Positions 26,558-36,508 of a stretch of 64,000 bases of DNA are shown here, piece by piece; within the stretch, counting starts at the first letter, position 1, and every line of letters begins with the position of its first letter. Origin of the DNA: Collimonas humicola (GTDB taxonomy: Bacteria; Pseudomonadota; Gammaproteobacteria; Burkholderiales; Burkholderiaceae_D); NCBI RefSeq assembly GCF_018304945.1, contig NZ_JAGQEE010000001.1, positions 1,674,001 to 1,738,000 of the forward strand, given 5' to 3'. Below the pieces are notes generated by a model. That model saw only the letters and a list, made by a program, of their open reading frames with translations. It was not told the DNA's origin and ran no database searches. The translations under genes were made by a program, and so were the position numbers.

Positions 26558-27469
26558 CTAGCCGCCCAGCATGGCTTTTTCGATGTCGTTCAGGATCGCC
26601 TGCGCCGCCAGCGGGCCGCCGGGACTGGTCCACAACGAGCCGTCGACCGCCACCATATGGCCCTTCTGCACCGCGCCCAACTGGCGGAAAGCCGGGCTCT
26701 GGCGCGCCGCCGCCAAGGCATCGTTGGCCTGGCTGGTGTTGAGCGTGCCGACAAACAGCCAGTCGGCGTCGATGCGCGACAAGGCTTCCAGGCTCAAGGG
26801 CGGCGAATGGGCGACGCCGGCCTGCATCTGTGCCGCCGGCCGGCGCAGTTTGACGTCTGCCAGCACCAGGCTGGCGAAGGCGTCTTTCAGCATGTAGGCC
26901 GGTCCCTGCGGATTCCAGCGCACCACGCTGACGGTAGCGTTAGCTTGGGCGCCGAGCTTGGCGCGCACGCTGTCGGCGCGGCGCTGGTAGGCGCTCAGCA
27001 AGGCTTCCGCCTCGGCATTGCGTCCCACCACGGCAGCGATGCGGCGCAATGCCAGCTGCCAGTTCTCGCCCTGCTTGTAGCTGACCACGGTCGGCGCAAT
27101 CTTGCTCAGCTGCGCCAGCAGTTCCGGATCCGGCAAGCTGCCGACCAGGATCAGGTCCGGCTGCGCGCCTATCACTAGGTCGAGCACCGGGCTGCCGAAA
27201 TTGCCGACGCTGGCGATGCCGCTGACAGCGCTGCCAAGGTAATGCGGCATGGCGCTCTGGCCGCGGCCGTTGGTGGCGCCGACCGGCTTGAGCTTGAGCG
27301 CCAGCAGCGAATCGAGGTCGATTTCGGAGAGCGCCAGCACGCGCTGCGGCTGCGCCGGCAGCACCACGGTGCGGCCGGCGGCGTCGACCAGGCTGCGTTC
27401 GGCGCCGACGGCGGCAGCCGACAGGAAGGCCAGCGCCAGCATTGCGCTGCGGAGTGTGCGGAGAATCAC
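26558..27469 (-). CDS. Periplasmic ferric-siderophore-binding protein (FepB class)
   Basis: A 303-residue periplasmic binding protein of the BtuF/FepB fold. It has a signal peptide (MLALAFLSAAAVGAE), then the typical DAAGRTVVLPAQPQRVLAL start and DLILVGSLPDPELLAQLSKI in the first lobe. It carries ferric siderophore from the receptor to the permease. It starts with GTG at 27469, overlapping the stop of the siderophore-interacting protein gene (GTGA), a coupled start. Confidence 0.88.
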   Translation of the reverse strand: MILRTLRSAMLALAFLSAAAVGAERSLVDAAGRTVVLPAQPQRVLALSEIDLDSLLALKLKPVGATNGRGQSAMPHYLGSAVSGIASVGNFGSPVLDLVIGAQPDLILVGSLPDPELLAQLSKIAPTVVSYKQGENWQLALRRIAAVVGRNAEAEALLSAYQRRADSVRAKLGAQANATVSVVRWNPQGPAYMLKDAFASLVLADVKLRRPAAQMQAGVAHSPPLSLEALSRIDADWLFVGTLNTSQANDALAAARQSPAFRQLGAVQKGHMVAVDGSLWTSPGGPLAAQAILNDIEKAMLGG

Positions 27470-28359
27470 GATGCGGTTTCCTTGATGTGGGTGGCGGCGT
27501 TCTCTTCAGCCAGTTCGAAGGCGTCCATGATGCGGTGCCGTTCGGCGTGATAAGCCTCCTCGGTGTGCTCGTCTTTCCAGTAAGGCACCGCGTACATGGC
27601 GCGGCGCGGCACCGCGCGTTCCTTCAGCAGGTATTCGCGCAGCGCCACCACTTGCGTGCTTTCGCCGGCCAGCGTCACCGACACGGCCGCGGCCGGCCAG
27701 TGCAGTTCACGCACATGGTCGAGCAGCAGCGTGCTGCTGCCGGCCGGCGCGCCTTCGCGCGACAGCCAGCGCACGGCGATGCCAGGAGGATGGCGCAGGT
27801 GCTGGATTTCGCTGCGGTCCGGCACTTCGATCAGCGCCTCTCCACGGGCATGCCCAGGCAAGGCCCCCAGCACCGCCGCCAGGGCGGCAAACGCACTCGG
27901 ATCGCCCAGCAGCAGGTAGTACTCGGCGTCCGGCACAAAACGCGGCGGTCCGCCCGGCCCGGCCACGCCGACCGCCGTGCCGGCGACCGCGTGCAAGGCC
28001 CAGCTGGACGCCGGGCCGTCATCGCCATGCAGGACGAAATCGACATCCAGTTCGCCCGCCTCGGCATCGTAGCGGCCGACCGTGTAGGTGCGGGCAATCG
28101 GCCGGATGTCGTCCGGCGGCCAGACCGGGCCGTCCGGCCCGAGGGTCGGCAAGACCGGCTCGACCTGGCCCGGACGCGGCAGCAGCAATTTGATATGGGC
28201 GCCGTTGCTGTCGAGCGGGAAACCGGCCAGCGCGGGGCCGGCCAGCGTAATGCGGCGCATGTGCGGCGTCAGCTGCAGGGTGCGGCGCACGCGCAGCATG
28301 CGCGGCGGCGTGCGCGGCGTCGCCGCTGGTGTAGGTGTAGGGGCTTTACTCATGATCAT
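27466..28359 (-). CDS. Siderophore-interacting protein (FAD ferric reductase)
   Basis: A 297-residue cytoplasmic flavoprotein of the ViuB/SIP family. It has an FAD-binding barrel with RTYTVGRYDAEAGELDVDFV and a C-terminal NAD(P)H-binding domain ending with the family VPYWKDEHTEEAYH segment. It reduces iron in the ferric siderophore and so releases it. No siderophore esterase is present in the cluster, which fits a ligand without ester bonds. The start overlaps the NRPS stop; ATG at 28359 or 28353 are both possible. Confidence 0.88.
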   Translation of the reverse strand: MIMSKAPTPTPAATPRTPPRMLRVRRTLQLTPHMRRITLAGPALAGFPLDSNGAHIKLLLPRPGQVEPVLPTLGPDGPVWPPDDIRPIARTYTVGRYDAEAGELDVDFVLHGDDGPASSWALHAVAGTAVGVAGPGGPPRFVPDAEYYLLLGDPSAFAALAAVLGALPGHARGEALIEVPDRSEIQHLRHPPGIAVRWLSREGAPAGSSTLLLDHVRELHWPAAAVSVTLAGESTQVVALREYLLKERAVPRRAMYAVPYWKDEHTEEAYHAERHRIMDAFELAEENAATHIKETAS

Positions 28360-31300
28360 TTTTCAGGATGGATTGAAGGCTCAGGCGCCTGGCCAGTTCG
28401 CGGCCGATATGCGCCAGCGGCGCCGGCTTGCTCATGCCGATATGGGTGCTGTCGATCTCGACCCGCTCCATGCGTCCCTGCACATACGGCTGCCAGCCGA
28501 GCCAGTCAGGCGCTTCCGGCGTACGGCGCGAGGCGTGGAAAAACAGCAGGTCGCCGCGATAAGGCTGATGCCGCAGGTCGCGGTATTGCAACATGCCGTG
28601 CAAGGCGCTCTGCAGCAGACGCGCCATGCGCGCCTCGTCTGCCGCCGCCAGGGTGCTGTCCGCTTGGCGGAAGCGCGCCAGCATGGCTTCTTCCGACAAG
28701 GGCCGGCCATCGGCGTCCAGCGGCGAGGCGCCGATCACGTCCAGCAAGGTCAGCAGGGCGTCGCGCTCCTGCGGCGGCGGCTTGCCGTGCCAGATATCGC
28801 TGGGATAGGCATCCATCATGGCCAGCATGGATACCTCTTCGCCGGCCGCCTGCAGCTTGACCGCCATTGCATGGGCGATGCCGCCGCCGGAAGACCAGCC
28901 CAGCAGGCGATAAGGTCCGTGCGGCTGGGTATTGCGCAACAGCGCCAGGTAGCAGTCCACCTGTTCGTCCACCGAAGCCGGCAAGGCGCCGCTGATGCCG
29001 TGCGCCTGCAGGCCGTAGATCGGCATATCCGGCAGCTGCATGGTGAGGCCCAGGTAGCACCACGACAAGCCTTCCGCCGGGTGCACGCAGAACAGGGCCG
29101 GTTCGTCTCGCTCCGTGCCGCGCTGGATCACCAGCAAAGGCGCGAATTCAGAACCTGCGGCGGCAGGCGGCGGCGGATGGCCGGCCAGGGTGCTGAGCGA
29201 GTGCGCCAGCGCCGCCACCGTGCGATGCCGGAACAGCGCCGATACCGCGATCTCGCGCTGCAAAGCGATGCCGAGGCGATTGGCCACCTGGATCACCTGC
29301 AGGGACTTGCCGCCAAGGGCAAAGAAGTCGTCCGTCAGCCGCACCGCGCTCACGCCCAGCACCTCGCGCCAGACTGCCATCACGGTTTGTTCCAGCTTAC
29401 TGGCGGCGGCATCGGGCTGCGCATCCTCGGCATCAGACGGCAAGACAGACAGCGCCTTGCGGTCGATCTTGCCGTTGGCGTTGCGCGGCAGCTGCGGCAA
29501 GACCAGGTAGCTGCCCGGCACTGCCGCCGCCGCCAGGCGCTCCTCCAGGAAAGCGCGCAGCACTGCCGGCGCCGGCAGGACTTGGTCTGCCACCAGGCAA
29601 GCGACCAGGCGCTTGCCGCCGTTGGCCAGAGTCTGCGCCACCACTGCGGCTTCGCGCATGCCAGGGTATTGCAGCAAGGCGGCTTCGATTTCCAGCGGGT
29701 CGATGCGATGGCCGCTCAGCTTGAATTCATCGTCCAGCCGGCCCAGGTAACGCAGCTGGCCGTCGCTGCCGAGCAGCACCCGGTCGCCGCTGCGGTAAGC
29801 CCGGCGACTGCCGCCCTGCCCGTCAAAATTTTCCAGTTGCACGAAACGCTGCGCGGTCAACTGTTCGCGGCCAAGATAGCCGCGCGCCAGGCCTCCGCCC
29901 AGCAGGCACAGTTCGCCTTCCTCGCCGTACGCAACCGCGCGCAAGGCAGCATCGACCACCGCAATCGCAACGCCCGGCAATGGCCGGCCGATAGGCACCA
30001 TATCGCCCCCGAAGCCGATCGCTTCAGGGCCGGCCAGCTGCGCCGTGGTGCAGATCACGGTGGCTTCGGTCGGACCGTAGGTATTGAGCAGCACCACATG
30101 CGGCGGCACCGAGCTGCGCCAGCGCGCCACCCGCTCCGCCAGCGCCGCCTCGCCGCCGATGATCAGCAGCCGTACGCTGTCCGGCAAGGCTGCTTCATGC
30201 CGGCTGATGCAAAAGCTGAGTTCGTGCCAGAACGCCGTCGGCAAGTCCAGGACGCTGATCTGCAGCCGGGCGCAAGCCTGCAAAAAGCGCGGCAGCGATT
30301 CCAGCATCTCGTCGTTGCGCAGGATCAGGCTGGCGCCGTTGCACAGGCTGAGGAAAATTTCTTCGACGCTGGCATCGAAATGCAGCGGCGAAAACTGCAG
30401 CACCCTGTCGTTCGCAGACAACTGATAGCGCGCCGTGGCGCCGGCGACAAAATGCGCCAGGGCGTCGCGCCCCACCATGACGCCGTTCGGCCGGCCGGTG
30501 GAGCCGGAGGTATAGATCACATACGCCAGCGCATCCGCCGCGACGATGACCGGTGCATCCAATGGCGCAACGTCCGATGCGTCGGCATCGTCCAGGCACA
30601 GAAAAGGCAAGCCGGCGCCGACCTTGTCGACATGCCGGCGCAAGGTCAGCACCAGCAACGGCTGCGCATCCTCCAGCACGGCGGCGATGCGCAGCGGCGG
30701 ACCGTCGGGATCGAGCGGCACATAGCCGGCGCCGGCCCACAGGATAGCCAGCAAGGCCACCACGGTATCCGGCGCGCGCGGCAACAGCAGCACCACGCGG
30801 CTGTCCGGCTGCACGCCCTGTTCGAGCAAGCGCGCGGCCAGCTTCTGCACGCGCGCCAGCAGTTCGGCATAAGTCAGCGCCACGCCATCCTGCGCCAGCG
30901 CCAGCTGTCCTGGCGTATTGGCGGCGTGCCGGCGCAAGGCGTCCAGCACCGCTTCAGGCGGCTGCGCCAAGGCGGCGCCGGACAATAGCGCCGGCTCGCT
31001 AGCATCGGCGCCCAGCGCGGCCGCCAGCGACAGTTCCGCGCCATGCGCCGGATCGGCCAGAAGGTCCAGCGCCGCCAGCAGGCTGGCATGCAGCTCGGCC
31101 AGCGTGGCGCTGTCGTAGGCATCGGGATTGGCTTCAAAATCCAAGCGGACGCCATGGGCGCCGGGAGCTACCACGATAGAAAGATCCTCCACCGGACCGG
31201 CCGAGACCGGATGAGATTTCGCCGTCAAGCCGCCGAATTCCAGCGGCCGGTCGAACGGCATCAGGTTGATCACCGCGCCGAACAGGCGGCGGCCGTCGCT

Positions 31301-32329
31301 CAGGCCAAGATCGTGTTTCAGCTGTTCATAGCGATAGCGCTGGTGCGGCCGCAGTGCGCGCATCTCAGCGGCGACCTGCTGCGCCAGCTGGCCGATCCCC
31401 GCATTGCGGTCGAACCGCAAATGCAGGGGCACGATATTCATGGCCATGCACGGCACGCTCAGCGCCACCGAACCCAGCCGCCCCATGACCGGCAGGCCCA
31501 GCGTGATTTCGCTGGCGGCGGTCTTCTGCTGCAGCCATGCTGCGATGGCAGCTATCAGCCACGCGCTCCAGTCGACCCCGGCGGCGCCGGCGGCGGCCTG
31601 CCATGCGCTCAGGCTGGCGGCCGGCAAAGCTCCGCGCAGGCGGCGTACGCCATGCGCCACCGGCTTGGCTGGCGCCAGCAGCAGCGGCGCCGGCGCATCC
31701 TTGAGGCGGGTGCACCAGAATTGGCGATCGCGCGCAAAGGCGTCGGAAGACTGGTAAGCCAGGTCTTCCGCGACCACCGGTTCCAGCGCACTGGAGCGCA
31801 CCGGCGGCAGCGCCTTTCCTGCGGTATCGGCGGAATACAGATCGGCCACGCGCTGCGCCAGCAAGGCATAGCCGAAACCATCCAGCGCCACGTGATGGAC
31901 GCGCAGATACCACAGCGTGCGCGCGCCGCCGAGCCGCAGCAGCGCGCTGGCAAACAGCGGGCCTGACGCCAGATCGGCGATCTGCAGCAGGTCGGCTTGC
32001 ATCCAGCGCTGCGCCGCTTCGAACGGTGCGGCGGCGGCGCTGAAATCGAGCTGCTCCAGCTGCCAGTCGCGCTCGGCAGCCGATGTTTGCCAGACCTGCG
32101 TGCCGTCGCTGGCGTAGCGCTGATGCAGGGCGTCGCACCCGGCCACCGCCTGCCGCACCGCCGCGATAAAGGCAGCCTGGTCCAGCGCGCCATGCAGTTC
32201 GACCGCCTCGGCGGTCCAGTAGGCGGGACTGGCGGGGTCCAGCTGCTGGCCCAGCCAGATGCCGTACTGCGCCGCCGACAGCGGCAGCGGCGCCGGCTCA
32301 GCCAGTTGCTCCTTGCGGGCGATATCCAT
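28346..32329 (-). CDS. Single-module NRPS (C-A-PCP-TE), EntF-like, predicted lysine-activating
   Basis: A 1327-residue synthetase. Condensation domain about 15-430 with intact HHVALDG (145-151). Adenylation domain about 460-960 with YTSGSTGRPNG, NTYGPTEATV, YRSGDR and NANGKIDRK. Carrier domain with GGKSLQ (Ser1009 for phosphopantetheine). Thioesterase with GWSSGG (Ser1146, His1296). By hand alignment with EntF the pocket residues are D652 A653 E656 D695 I723 G725 T750 V758 I759 K954. That differs from the EntF serine code and resembles lysine codes (D-A-E-x-I-G-x-V-x-K). A single module that acylates lysine with 2,3-DHB and releases it by thioesterase would yield a bis-DHB-lysine such as azotochelin. 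Start is 1 nt after the entB stop. Confidence 0.92.
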   Translation of the reverse strand: MDIARKEQLAEPAPLPLSAAQYGIWLGQQLDPASPAYWTAEAVELHGALDQAAFIAAVRQAVAGCDALHQRYASDGTQVWQTSAAERDWQLEQLDFSAAAAPFEAAQRWMQADLLQIADLASGPLFASALLRLGGARTLWYLRVHHVALDGFGYALLAQRVADLYSADTAGKALPPVRSSALEPVVAEDLAYQSSDAFARDRQFWCTRLKDAPAPLLLAPAKPVAHGVRRLRGALPAASLSAWQAAAGAAGVDWSAWLIAAIAAWLQQKTAASEITLGLPVMGRLGSVALSVPCMAMNIVPLHLRFDRNAGIGQLAQQVAAEMRALRPHQRYRYEQLKHDLGLSDGRRLFGAVINLMPFDRPLEFGGLTAKSHPVSAGPVEDLSIVVAPGAHGVRLDFEANPDAYDSATLAELHASLLAALDLLADPAHGAELSLAAALGADASEPALLSGAALAQPPEAVLDALRRHAANTPGQLALAQDGVALTYAELLARVQKLAARLLEQGVQPDSRVVLLLPRAPDTVVALLAILWAGAGYVPLDPDGPPLRIAAVLEDAQPLLVLTLRRHVDKVGAGLPFLCLDDADASDVAPLDAPVIVAADALAYVIYTSGSTGRPNGVMVGRDALAHFVAGATARYQLSANDRVLQFSPLHFDASVEEIFLSLCNGASLILRNDEMLESLPRFLQACARLQISVLDLPTAFWHELSFCISRHEAALPDSVRLLIIGGEAALAERVARWRSSVPPHVVLLNTYGPTEATVICTTAQLAGPEAIGFGGDMVPIGRPLPGVAIAVVDAALRAVAYGEEGELCLLGGGLARGYLGREQLTAQRFVQLENFDGQGGSRRAYRSGDRVLLGSDGQLRYLGRLDDEFKLSGHRIDPLEIEAALLQYPGMREAAVVAQTLANGGKRLVACLVADQVLPAPAVLRAFLEERLAAAAVPGSYLVLPQLPRNANGKIDRKALSVLPSDAEDAQPDAAASKLEQTVMAVWREVLGVSAVRLTDDFFALGGKSLQVIQVANRLGIALQREIAVSALFRHRTVAALAHSLSTLAGHPPPPAAAGSEFAPLLVIQRGTERDEPALFCVHPAEGLSWCYLGLTMQLPDMPIYGLQAHGISGALPASVDEQVDCYLALLRNTQPHGPYRLLGWSSGGGIAHAMAVKLQAAGEEVSMLAMMDAYPSDIWHGKPPPQERDALLTLLDVIGASPLDADGRPLSEEAMLARFRQADSTLAAADEARMARLLQSALHGMLQYRDLRHQPYRGDLLFFHASRRTPEAPDWLGWQPYVQGRMERVEIDSTHIGMSKPAPLAHIGRELARRLSLQSILKNDHE

Positions 32330-32330
32330 C

Positions 32331-33209
32331 CTAGTTGCTCCGCGCCTGCGCCAGCAGGCTCCACCAGCCGGCCAGCGTCGGCTTCTCTGCCAGGTCGACG
32401 AAAGTGAGGCTGGAGCCGCCGCGACGCCAGCGTTCCACCAGGCTCATCAGGCGGATCGAATCAAGGCCTGCGTGCAGCAGATGATCGTCAGCCCGCAAAT
32501 CAGAGGCCGGCATTTGCAGCAGCTTCGCCACTTCCTCTTGCAGCGCGGCCTGACTAGCCGGCAAGGCATTGACCACAGCAGGCTGCAAGAAAGCAATCAC
32601 ATCCTGTGCGCTGCTGACCACGCCGCAGCGTTGCGAAACGTAATCCAGCGCCATGGCGTGCTGTTCGGCCGAAAAATCGGCCAGCGCATCGCCCACCAGG
32701 AACGGCTGTATGTCGTTCATGAAGGCGTCGGCGCTGGTCATCAGGCAGCCGATATGCGCATACACGCCGCATACGATCAGCTGATCGCGCCCCTGCGCCT
32801 GCATGCGCTGCAGCAGGTCGCTGCGCACGAAGGCGCTGTAGCGCCACTTGGTCAGCACGATATCCTGCGTGCGCGGCGCCAGCTGCGCCACCACCGGCGC
32901 CCGCTGCGGCTGCGCCGTCAGGCCGGGGCCCCACCAGTCTTGCAGCAGGCCGCGCTGCTCCGGCGCCTGCTGCGCCGGCTGCGCGGTGTATACCACCGGC
33001 ACGCCAGCGGCGTCGCAGGCATCGCGCAAGCGGCCGATATGCTCCAGCAGGGCCGGGATCGGCGCCGCCTTGCTATCGTAGAAATCGAGGAAATACTCTT
33101 GCATGTCATGGATCAGCAGCACCGCGCGCGCCGGATCAGGCTTCCAGTCGACGCGGTTGGAGGGCATGGCGGCTGGCATGGGATAGGAAGCGATTCTTGG
33201 AATAGTCAT
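32331..33209 (-). CDS. entB: Isochorismatase with aryl carrier domain
   Basis: A 292-residue bifunctional EntB/DhbB/VibB type. The N-terminal isochorismatase domain has [12 protein letters not shown] (Asp35), KWRYSAF (Lys121) and [15 protein letters not shown] (Cys155). The C-terminal aryl carrier domain has [10 protein letters not shown] with Ser251 for phosphopantetheine. It converts isochorismate to 2,3-dihydro-DHB and carries the activated 2,3-DHB to the NRPS. No phosphopantetheinyl transferase is encoded in the cluster, so activation must come from elsewhere in the genome. Confidence 0.94.
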   Translation of the reverse strand: MTIPRIASYPMPAAMPSNRVDWKPDPARAVLLIHDMQEYFLDFYDSKAAPIPALLEHIGRLRDACDAAGVPVVYTAQPAQQAPEQRGLLQDWWGPGLTAQPQRAPVVAQLAPRTQDIVLTKWRYSAFVRSDLLQRMQAQGRDQLIVCGVYAHIGCLMTSADAFMNDIQPFLVGDALADFSAEQHAMALDYVSQRCGVVSSAQDVIAFLQPAVVNALPASQAALQEEVAKLLQMPASDLRADDHLLHAGLDSIRLMSLVERWRRGGSSLTFVDLAEKPTLAGWWSLLAQARSN

Positions 33210-33234
33210 GGTGATGTCTTGAACTGGTGATTGG

Positions 33235-34905
33235 TTAAGGATGGACGCCGGCCTTGGCCAGCTGTTCTGCGATGCGTTCGCGCAGGACGCGCTTGTTGAC
33301 CTTGCCGACGCCGGTCTTGGGGAAGCGGTCGACGAATTCGATGCGGTCCGGGATCTTGTAGTGGGCGATGCCGCGCTCGCGCAGGAAGCCGGTCAGGTCC
33401 ATGGCCCGCGGCACCTGGCCGCGCGGAATCACGAAGGCGCAGCTGCGCTCGCCAAGGTAAGCGTCCGGCATGGCCACCAGGGCGACGTCGTGCACGTTCG
33501 GGTGCGCCAGCAAATGGTTTTCGACTTCATCGGCGGCCACCTTGTCGCCGCCGCGGTTGATCTGGTCCTTGGCGCGGCCCTCGACCACCAGGTGGCCTGA
33601 CGGCAGACGCGATACCAGGTCGCCGGTGCGGTAGAAGCCATCGACGGTAAATGCGCGGGCATTGTGCTCTTCCGCCTTGTAGTAGCCGCGTATGGTGTAC
33701 GGGCCGCGGGTCAGCAGATGGCCGACTTCTCCCGGCATCACATCGCGGTCTTCGTCATCCACCACGAGTACTTCATCGGCGGCCGAAATGGGTCGCCCCT
33801 GGGTCGAGGTGACCAGCTGCTCGGTATCTTCGTCACGGGTGTAGTTGACCAGTCCTTCGGCCATGCCGAACACTTGCTGCAAGGCGCAGCCGAGCACCGG
33901 CCGCACGCGTTGCGCGACTTCGGTGGTGAATTTGGCGCCGCCTACCTGCAGCAGCGCCAGGCTGCTCAAATCGCGGCGCCGGCTATCGTCGCCGTTGCTG
34001 TTGCTGTTGCCGACAGCATCCAGCCACACCATCGCCAGCGGCGGCACCAGCGAGGTGATGGTGACCCGTTCCGCTTCGATCAGCGGGAATGCATCGTCGG
34101 GACTGGCGCGCCGCGTCATTACCACGCAGCCGCCGGCATACAGGATGCCGAGCGTGCCCGGCGAGCTGAGCGTGAAGTTGTGCGCCACCGGCAACGCGCA
34201 CAGATAGACGCTGTCCGCCGTCAAGGCGCAGATTTCGGCGCTGGCGCGGATGCTGTAGAGATAATCATCGGGCGTGCGCGGAATCAGCTTGGGCAAGCCG
34301 GTGCTGCCGCCGGACAGCTGCAGGAAAGCGACGTCATCCGCGCGCGGCTCAGGGAAGGTGCGCGCCTCGTCATACAGGCTGTCAAGCGGGCAAAACTCCT
34401 CCGCCTCTCCCACTACGACGACATGCCGCAGGCCAGCCTGCTCGGCCAGGACCTGGCGCGCCAGCTGGCGGTAATCGAAACCGCCATCGACATCGGCGAT
34501 GACGTAGGCCGTCGCTTCGCTGTGGGCGCAGAAATAGCCGATCTCGGTGCGGCGATGCGCCGGCAAGGCAAACACCGGCACCGCTCCCAGGCGGAACAGG
34601 GCAAAGCATACGGCGAAGAATTCGGCGATATTCGGCAGCTGCACCACCACCCGCTCGCGCGGGCGGATGCCGAGCCGGTCGAAACCCGCCGCCAGCTGAT
34701 CGCTGCGACGGTCCAGCTCGGCATAGGTCCAGCGCCGCGCACCGCACACCAGCGCAAGGCGCGATGGATATTGCTGCGCGCGCCGGCGCAGCATGGCGCC
34801 GAAGGTTTCACCGGTCCAGTAGCCGGCAGCGCGGTAGGTCTCGGCGGCCTCCGCCGGCCAGGGTGTGAATCCCGGCAAATAGTCAAGCTGATCGGCGTTG
34901 CTCAT
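33235..34905 (-). CDS. entE: 2,3-dihydroxybenzoate-AMP ligase
   Basis: A 556-residue adenylating enzyme of the EntE/DhbE class. The P-loop is [15 protein letters not shown], with the typical aryl-acid pocket region [31 protein letters not shown], then [29 protein letters not shown] and the C-terminal lysine near [10 protein letters not shown]. It activates 2,3-DHB and loads it on EntB. Start overlaps the entC stop by 4 nt (ATGA). Confidence 0.94.
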   Translation of the reverse strand: MSNADQLDYLPGFTPWPAEAAETYRAAGYWTGETFGAMLRRRAQQYPSRLALVCGARRWTYAELDRRSDQLAAGFDRLGIRPRERVVVQLPNIAEFFAVCFALFRLGAVPVFALPAHRRTEIGYFCAHSEATAYVIADVDGGFDYRQLARQVLAEQAGLRHVVVVGEAEEFCPLDSLYDEARTFPEPRADDVAFLQLSGGSTGLPKLIPRTPDDYLYSIRASAEICALTADSVYLCALPVAHNFTLSSPGTLGILYAGGCVVMTRRASPDDAFPLIEAERVTITSLVPPLAMVWLDAVGNSNSNGDDSRRRDLSSLALLQVGGAKFTTEVAQRVRPVLGCALQQVFGMAEGLVNYTRDEDTEQLVTSTQGRPISAADEVLVVDDEDRDVMPGEVGHLLTRGPYTIRGYYKAEEHNARAFTVDGFYRTGDLVSRLPSGHLVVEGRAKDQINRGGDKVAADEVENHLLAHPNVHDVALVAMPDAYLGERSCAFVIPRGQVPRAMDLTGFLRERGIAHYKIPDRIEFVDRFPKTGVGKVNKRVLRERIAEQLAKAGVHP

Positions 34906-36149
34906 GACGCCGCCTTCGCCTGCTCGTCTTCCAGCATCAGCTCCAGGTTCATCGCCGCCAGCATGGTGCGCAGCTTGGCCGAGGTTTCCAGCAGTTCCAG
35001 CTGCGGCTCGGAGCCGGCGACGATGCCGGCGCCGGCATACAGCGTCGCGCTATCGGCGCCAACTTCGGCGCAGCGCAGCGTCACCGCCCATTCGCCGTCG
35101 CCATGGCTGTCGCACCAGCCCACCAGGCCGGCGAAATAGCGGCGGTCGAAACCTTCGGCGTCAGCGATGAATTTGGCCGCCGGCACAGCCGGATGGCCGC
35201 ATACGGCCGGCGTCGGATGCAGCGCCAGCGCCACTTCCAGCGAGGTGGTGGCGAGATCGGCCAGTTCGCCGCGCAGCTCCGTGCCCAGATGCCACATGGT
35301 CGGCGTCGCCAGCAGGCTCGGCGCCGCCGGCACCTTCAGGCTCTTGCAATACGGCCGCATGGCGGCGGCCACCGCATCGACCACCAGCGCATGTTCATGC
35401 AGATCCTTGACCGACTGCAGCAAGCCATCGGCGCGGCGGCGGTCTTCCGCCGCATCGGCGCTGCGCGGGATCGAACCTGCCAGCGGATGTGACACCAGCT
35501 CGCGGCCGTAGCGCGCCAGCAGCAGTTCGGGGCTGGCCCCGATCAGCGTGCGATGCCCCCCTGCCCGCGCTGCAGCCGCGTCGGCCAGGTCGATGGCAAA
35601 GGTGTAGCCGCGCAGATTGCGTGCCGCCAGCCGCTGCAGCAGGGCCGGGACTGCGATCTGGGCGTCGAGCGTAAGCGAGCGCGACAGCACGGTTTTTTCA
35701 AAGCGCAAATCGCGGATTGCCGCCAGCGCGCTGCGCACATTGCTGCGGTAGGCTTCGGGCGTCGGCTGCATCAAAGGCGTCGTCGACAGCTGGGCGCCGC
35801 AGGATTTTTCCGCCGGGCTCAAGGCGGCGACCGCGCTGTCGACGCCGGCACCGCTGGCCAGCTGCTGCGGCATGTACAGGTAGGGCGAGGCCGAACTGCC
35901 GTCCAGGCGGAACGGCAGCGCGCCCATCAGCACGGCGGGCGGCCGGCCTTCCTGCTGGACTTCCTGCAGCCAGGCTGCCGCCTTGGCGGCGAGCTGGCCG
36001 GCCTCGCATGGCGGCAATACCGCCTTGACGCCATGCGCCAGCAACGAGCGCCGCGGCGATGCAAAGAAGGTGGCGCCGGCCTGGTAGTGCTGGAGCAGAT
36101 CCGCGGCGCTGGCTTGTTTTAAAAATGCATGATGAAGTCTGTCGTTCAT
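34902..36149 (-). CDS. entC: Isochorismate synthase
   Basis: A 415-residue chorismate-binding enzyme from ATG at 36149 ([12 protein letters not shown]), with GAGG 9 nt upstream; the open frame continues 31 codons upstream but without a site. Family segments are [13 protein letters not shown], the conserved [33 protein letters not shown] and the C-terminal [15 protein letters not shown]. It is the first gene of the siderophore operon and commits chorismate to catecholate synthesis. The Fur box 230-245 bp upstream is shared with the divergent DAHP synthase gene. Confidence 0.94.
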   Translation of the reverse strand: MNDRLHHAFLKQASAADLLQHYQAGATFFASPRRSLLAHGVKAVLPPCEAGQLAAKAAAWLQEVQQEGRPPAVLMGALPFRLDGSSASPYLYMPQQLASGAGVDSAVAALSPAEKSCGAQLSTTPLMQPTPEAYRSNVRSALAAIRDLRFEKTVLSRSLTLDAQIAVPALLQRLAARNLRGYTFAIDLADAAAARAGGHRTLIGASPELLLARYGRELVSHPLAGSIPRSADAAEDRRRADGLLQSVKDLHEHALVVDAVAAAMRPYCKSLKVPAAPSLLATPTMWHLGTELRGELADLATTSLEVALALHPTPAVCGHPAVPAAKFIADAEGFDRRYFAGLVGWCDSHGDGEWAVTLRCAEVGADSATLYAGAGIVAGSEPQLELLETSAKLRTMLAAMNLELMLEDEQAKAAS

Positions 36150-36378
36150 GATGACGGTCCTCGCAAGAAATGAGTGGTGGCGTGGCATGCGGCTAGCCGG
36201 ATGAATGGTTGCCCTGCCCGCCAGCGAATGCGTCGTCCGCATCGGAACGATTGCATTGCCTTCGGCGCGATCAGTTGCGCGCTTTATTTCCGCTGCCGTT
36301 CATGCTTCTTGAGCAGAACGGGAGGCCGGCAAGAGCGTGCTCGACGTAACCAATTGTAAATGAGATTGTAAATGCAAA

Positions 36379-36393
36379 TGAGAATGATTAGCA
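36379..36393. promoter_or_regulatory. Fur box between the divergent siderophore operons
   Basis: TGAGAATGATTAGCA matches the consensus TGATAATNATTATCA at 12 of 14 defined positions. The flanking sequence is very AT-rich and carries further half-site-like words (AAATGAGATTGTAAATGCAAATGAG, split by 1-2 nt), suggesting overlapping Fur dimers. It lies between entC (minus) and the DAHP synthase gene (plus) and probably represses both when iron is plentiful. Confidence 0.75.
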
Positions 36394-36421
36394 ATTGATT
36401 TATTAACCGAATGGAATTAAT

Positions 36422-36508
36422 ATGCATGGCAGACAGATATTCCTCCTCGCATCCAGCCCCGCAATTCGCGCAGCCAAGGCAGCCACCACCTACCGAGCAC
36501 CCTCATGA
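36422..36508 (+). CDS. 28-codon leader ORF overlapping the DAHP synthase start
   Basis: ATG at 36422 has GGA 6 nt upstream and opens 28 codons (MHGRQIFLLASSPAIRAAKA...). The stop TGA overlaps the DAHP synthase ATG (ATGA). The DAHP synthase start has no clear ribosome-binding site of its own, so translation could be coupled through this leader. It holds only single Phe and Tyr codons, so it does not look like a classical attenuation peptide. Confidence 0.4.
   Translation: MHGRQIFLLASSPAIRAAKAATTYRAPS

Noticed and set aside
28088-30988. A 966-codon plus-strand open frame opposite the NRPS gene
   Set aside because: Shadow of a GC-rich gene, with Gln/Arg/Ala-rich translation and no domain; the minus strand encodes a complete NRPS.
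28346-32329. Calling the NRPS an enterobactin synthetase EntF
   Set aside because: Domain order matches EntF, but the pocket residues do not match the serine code and no Fes-type esterase is present.
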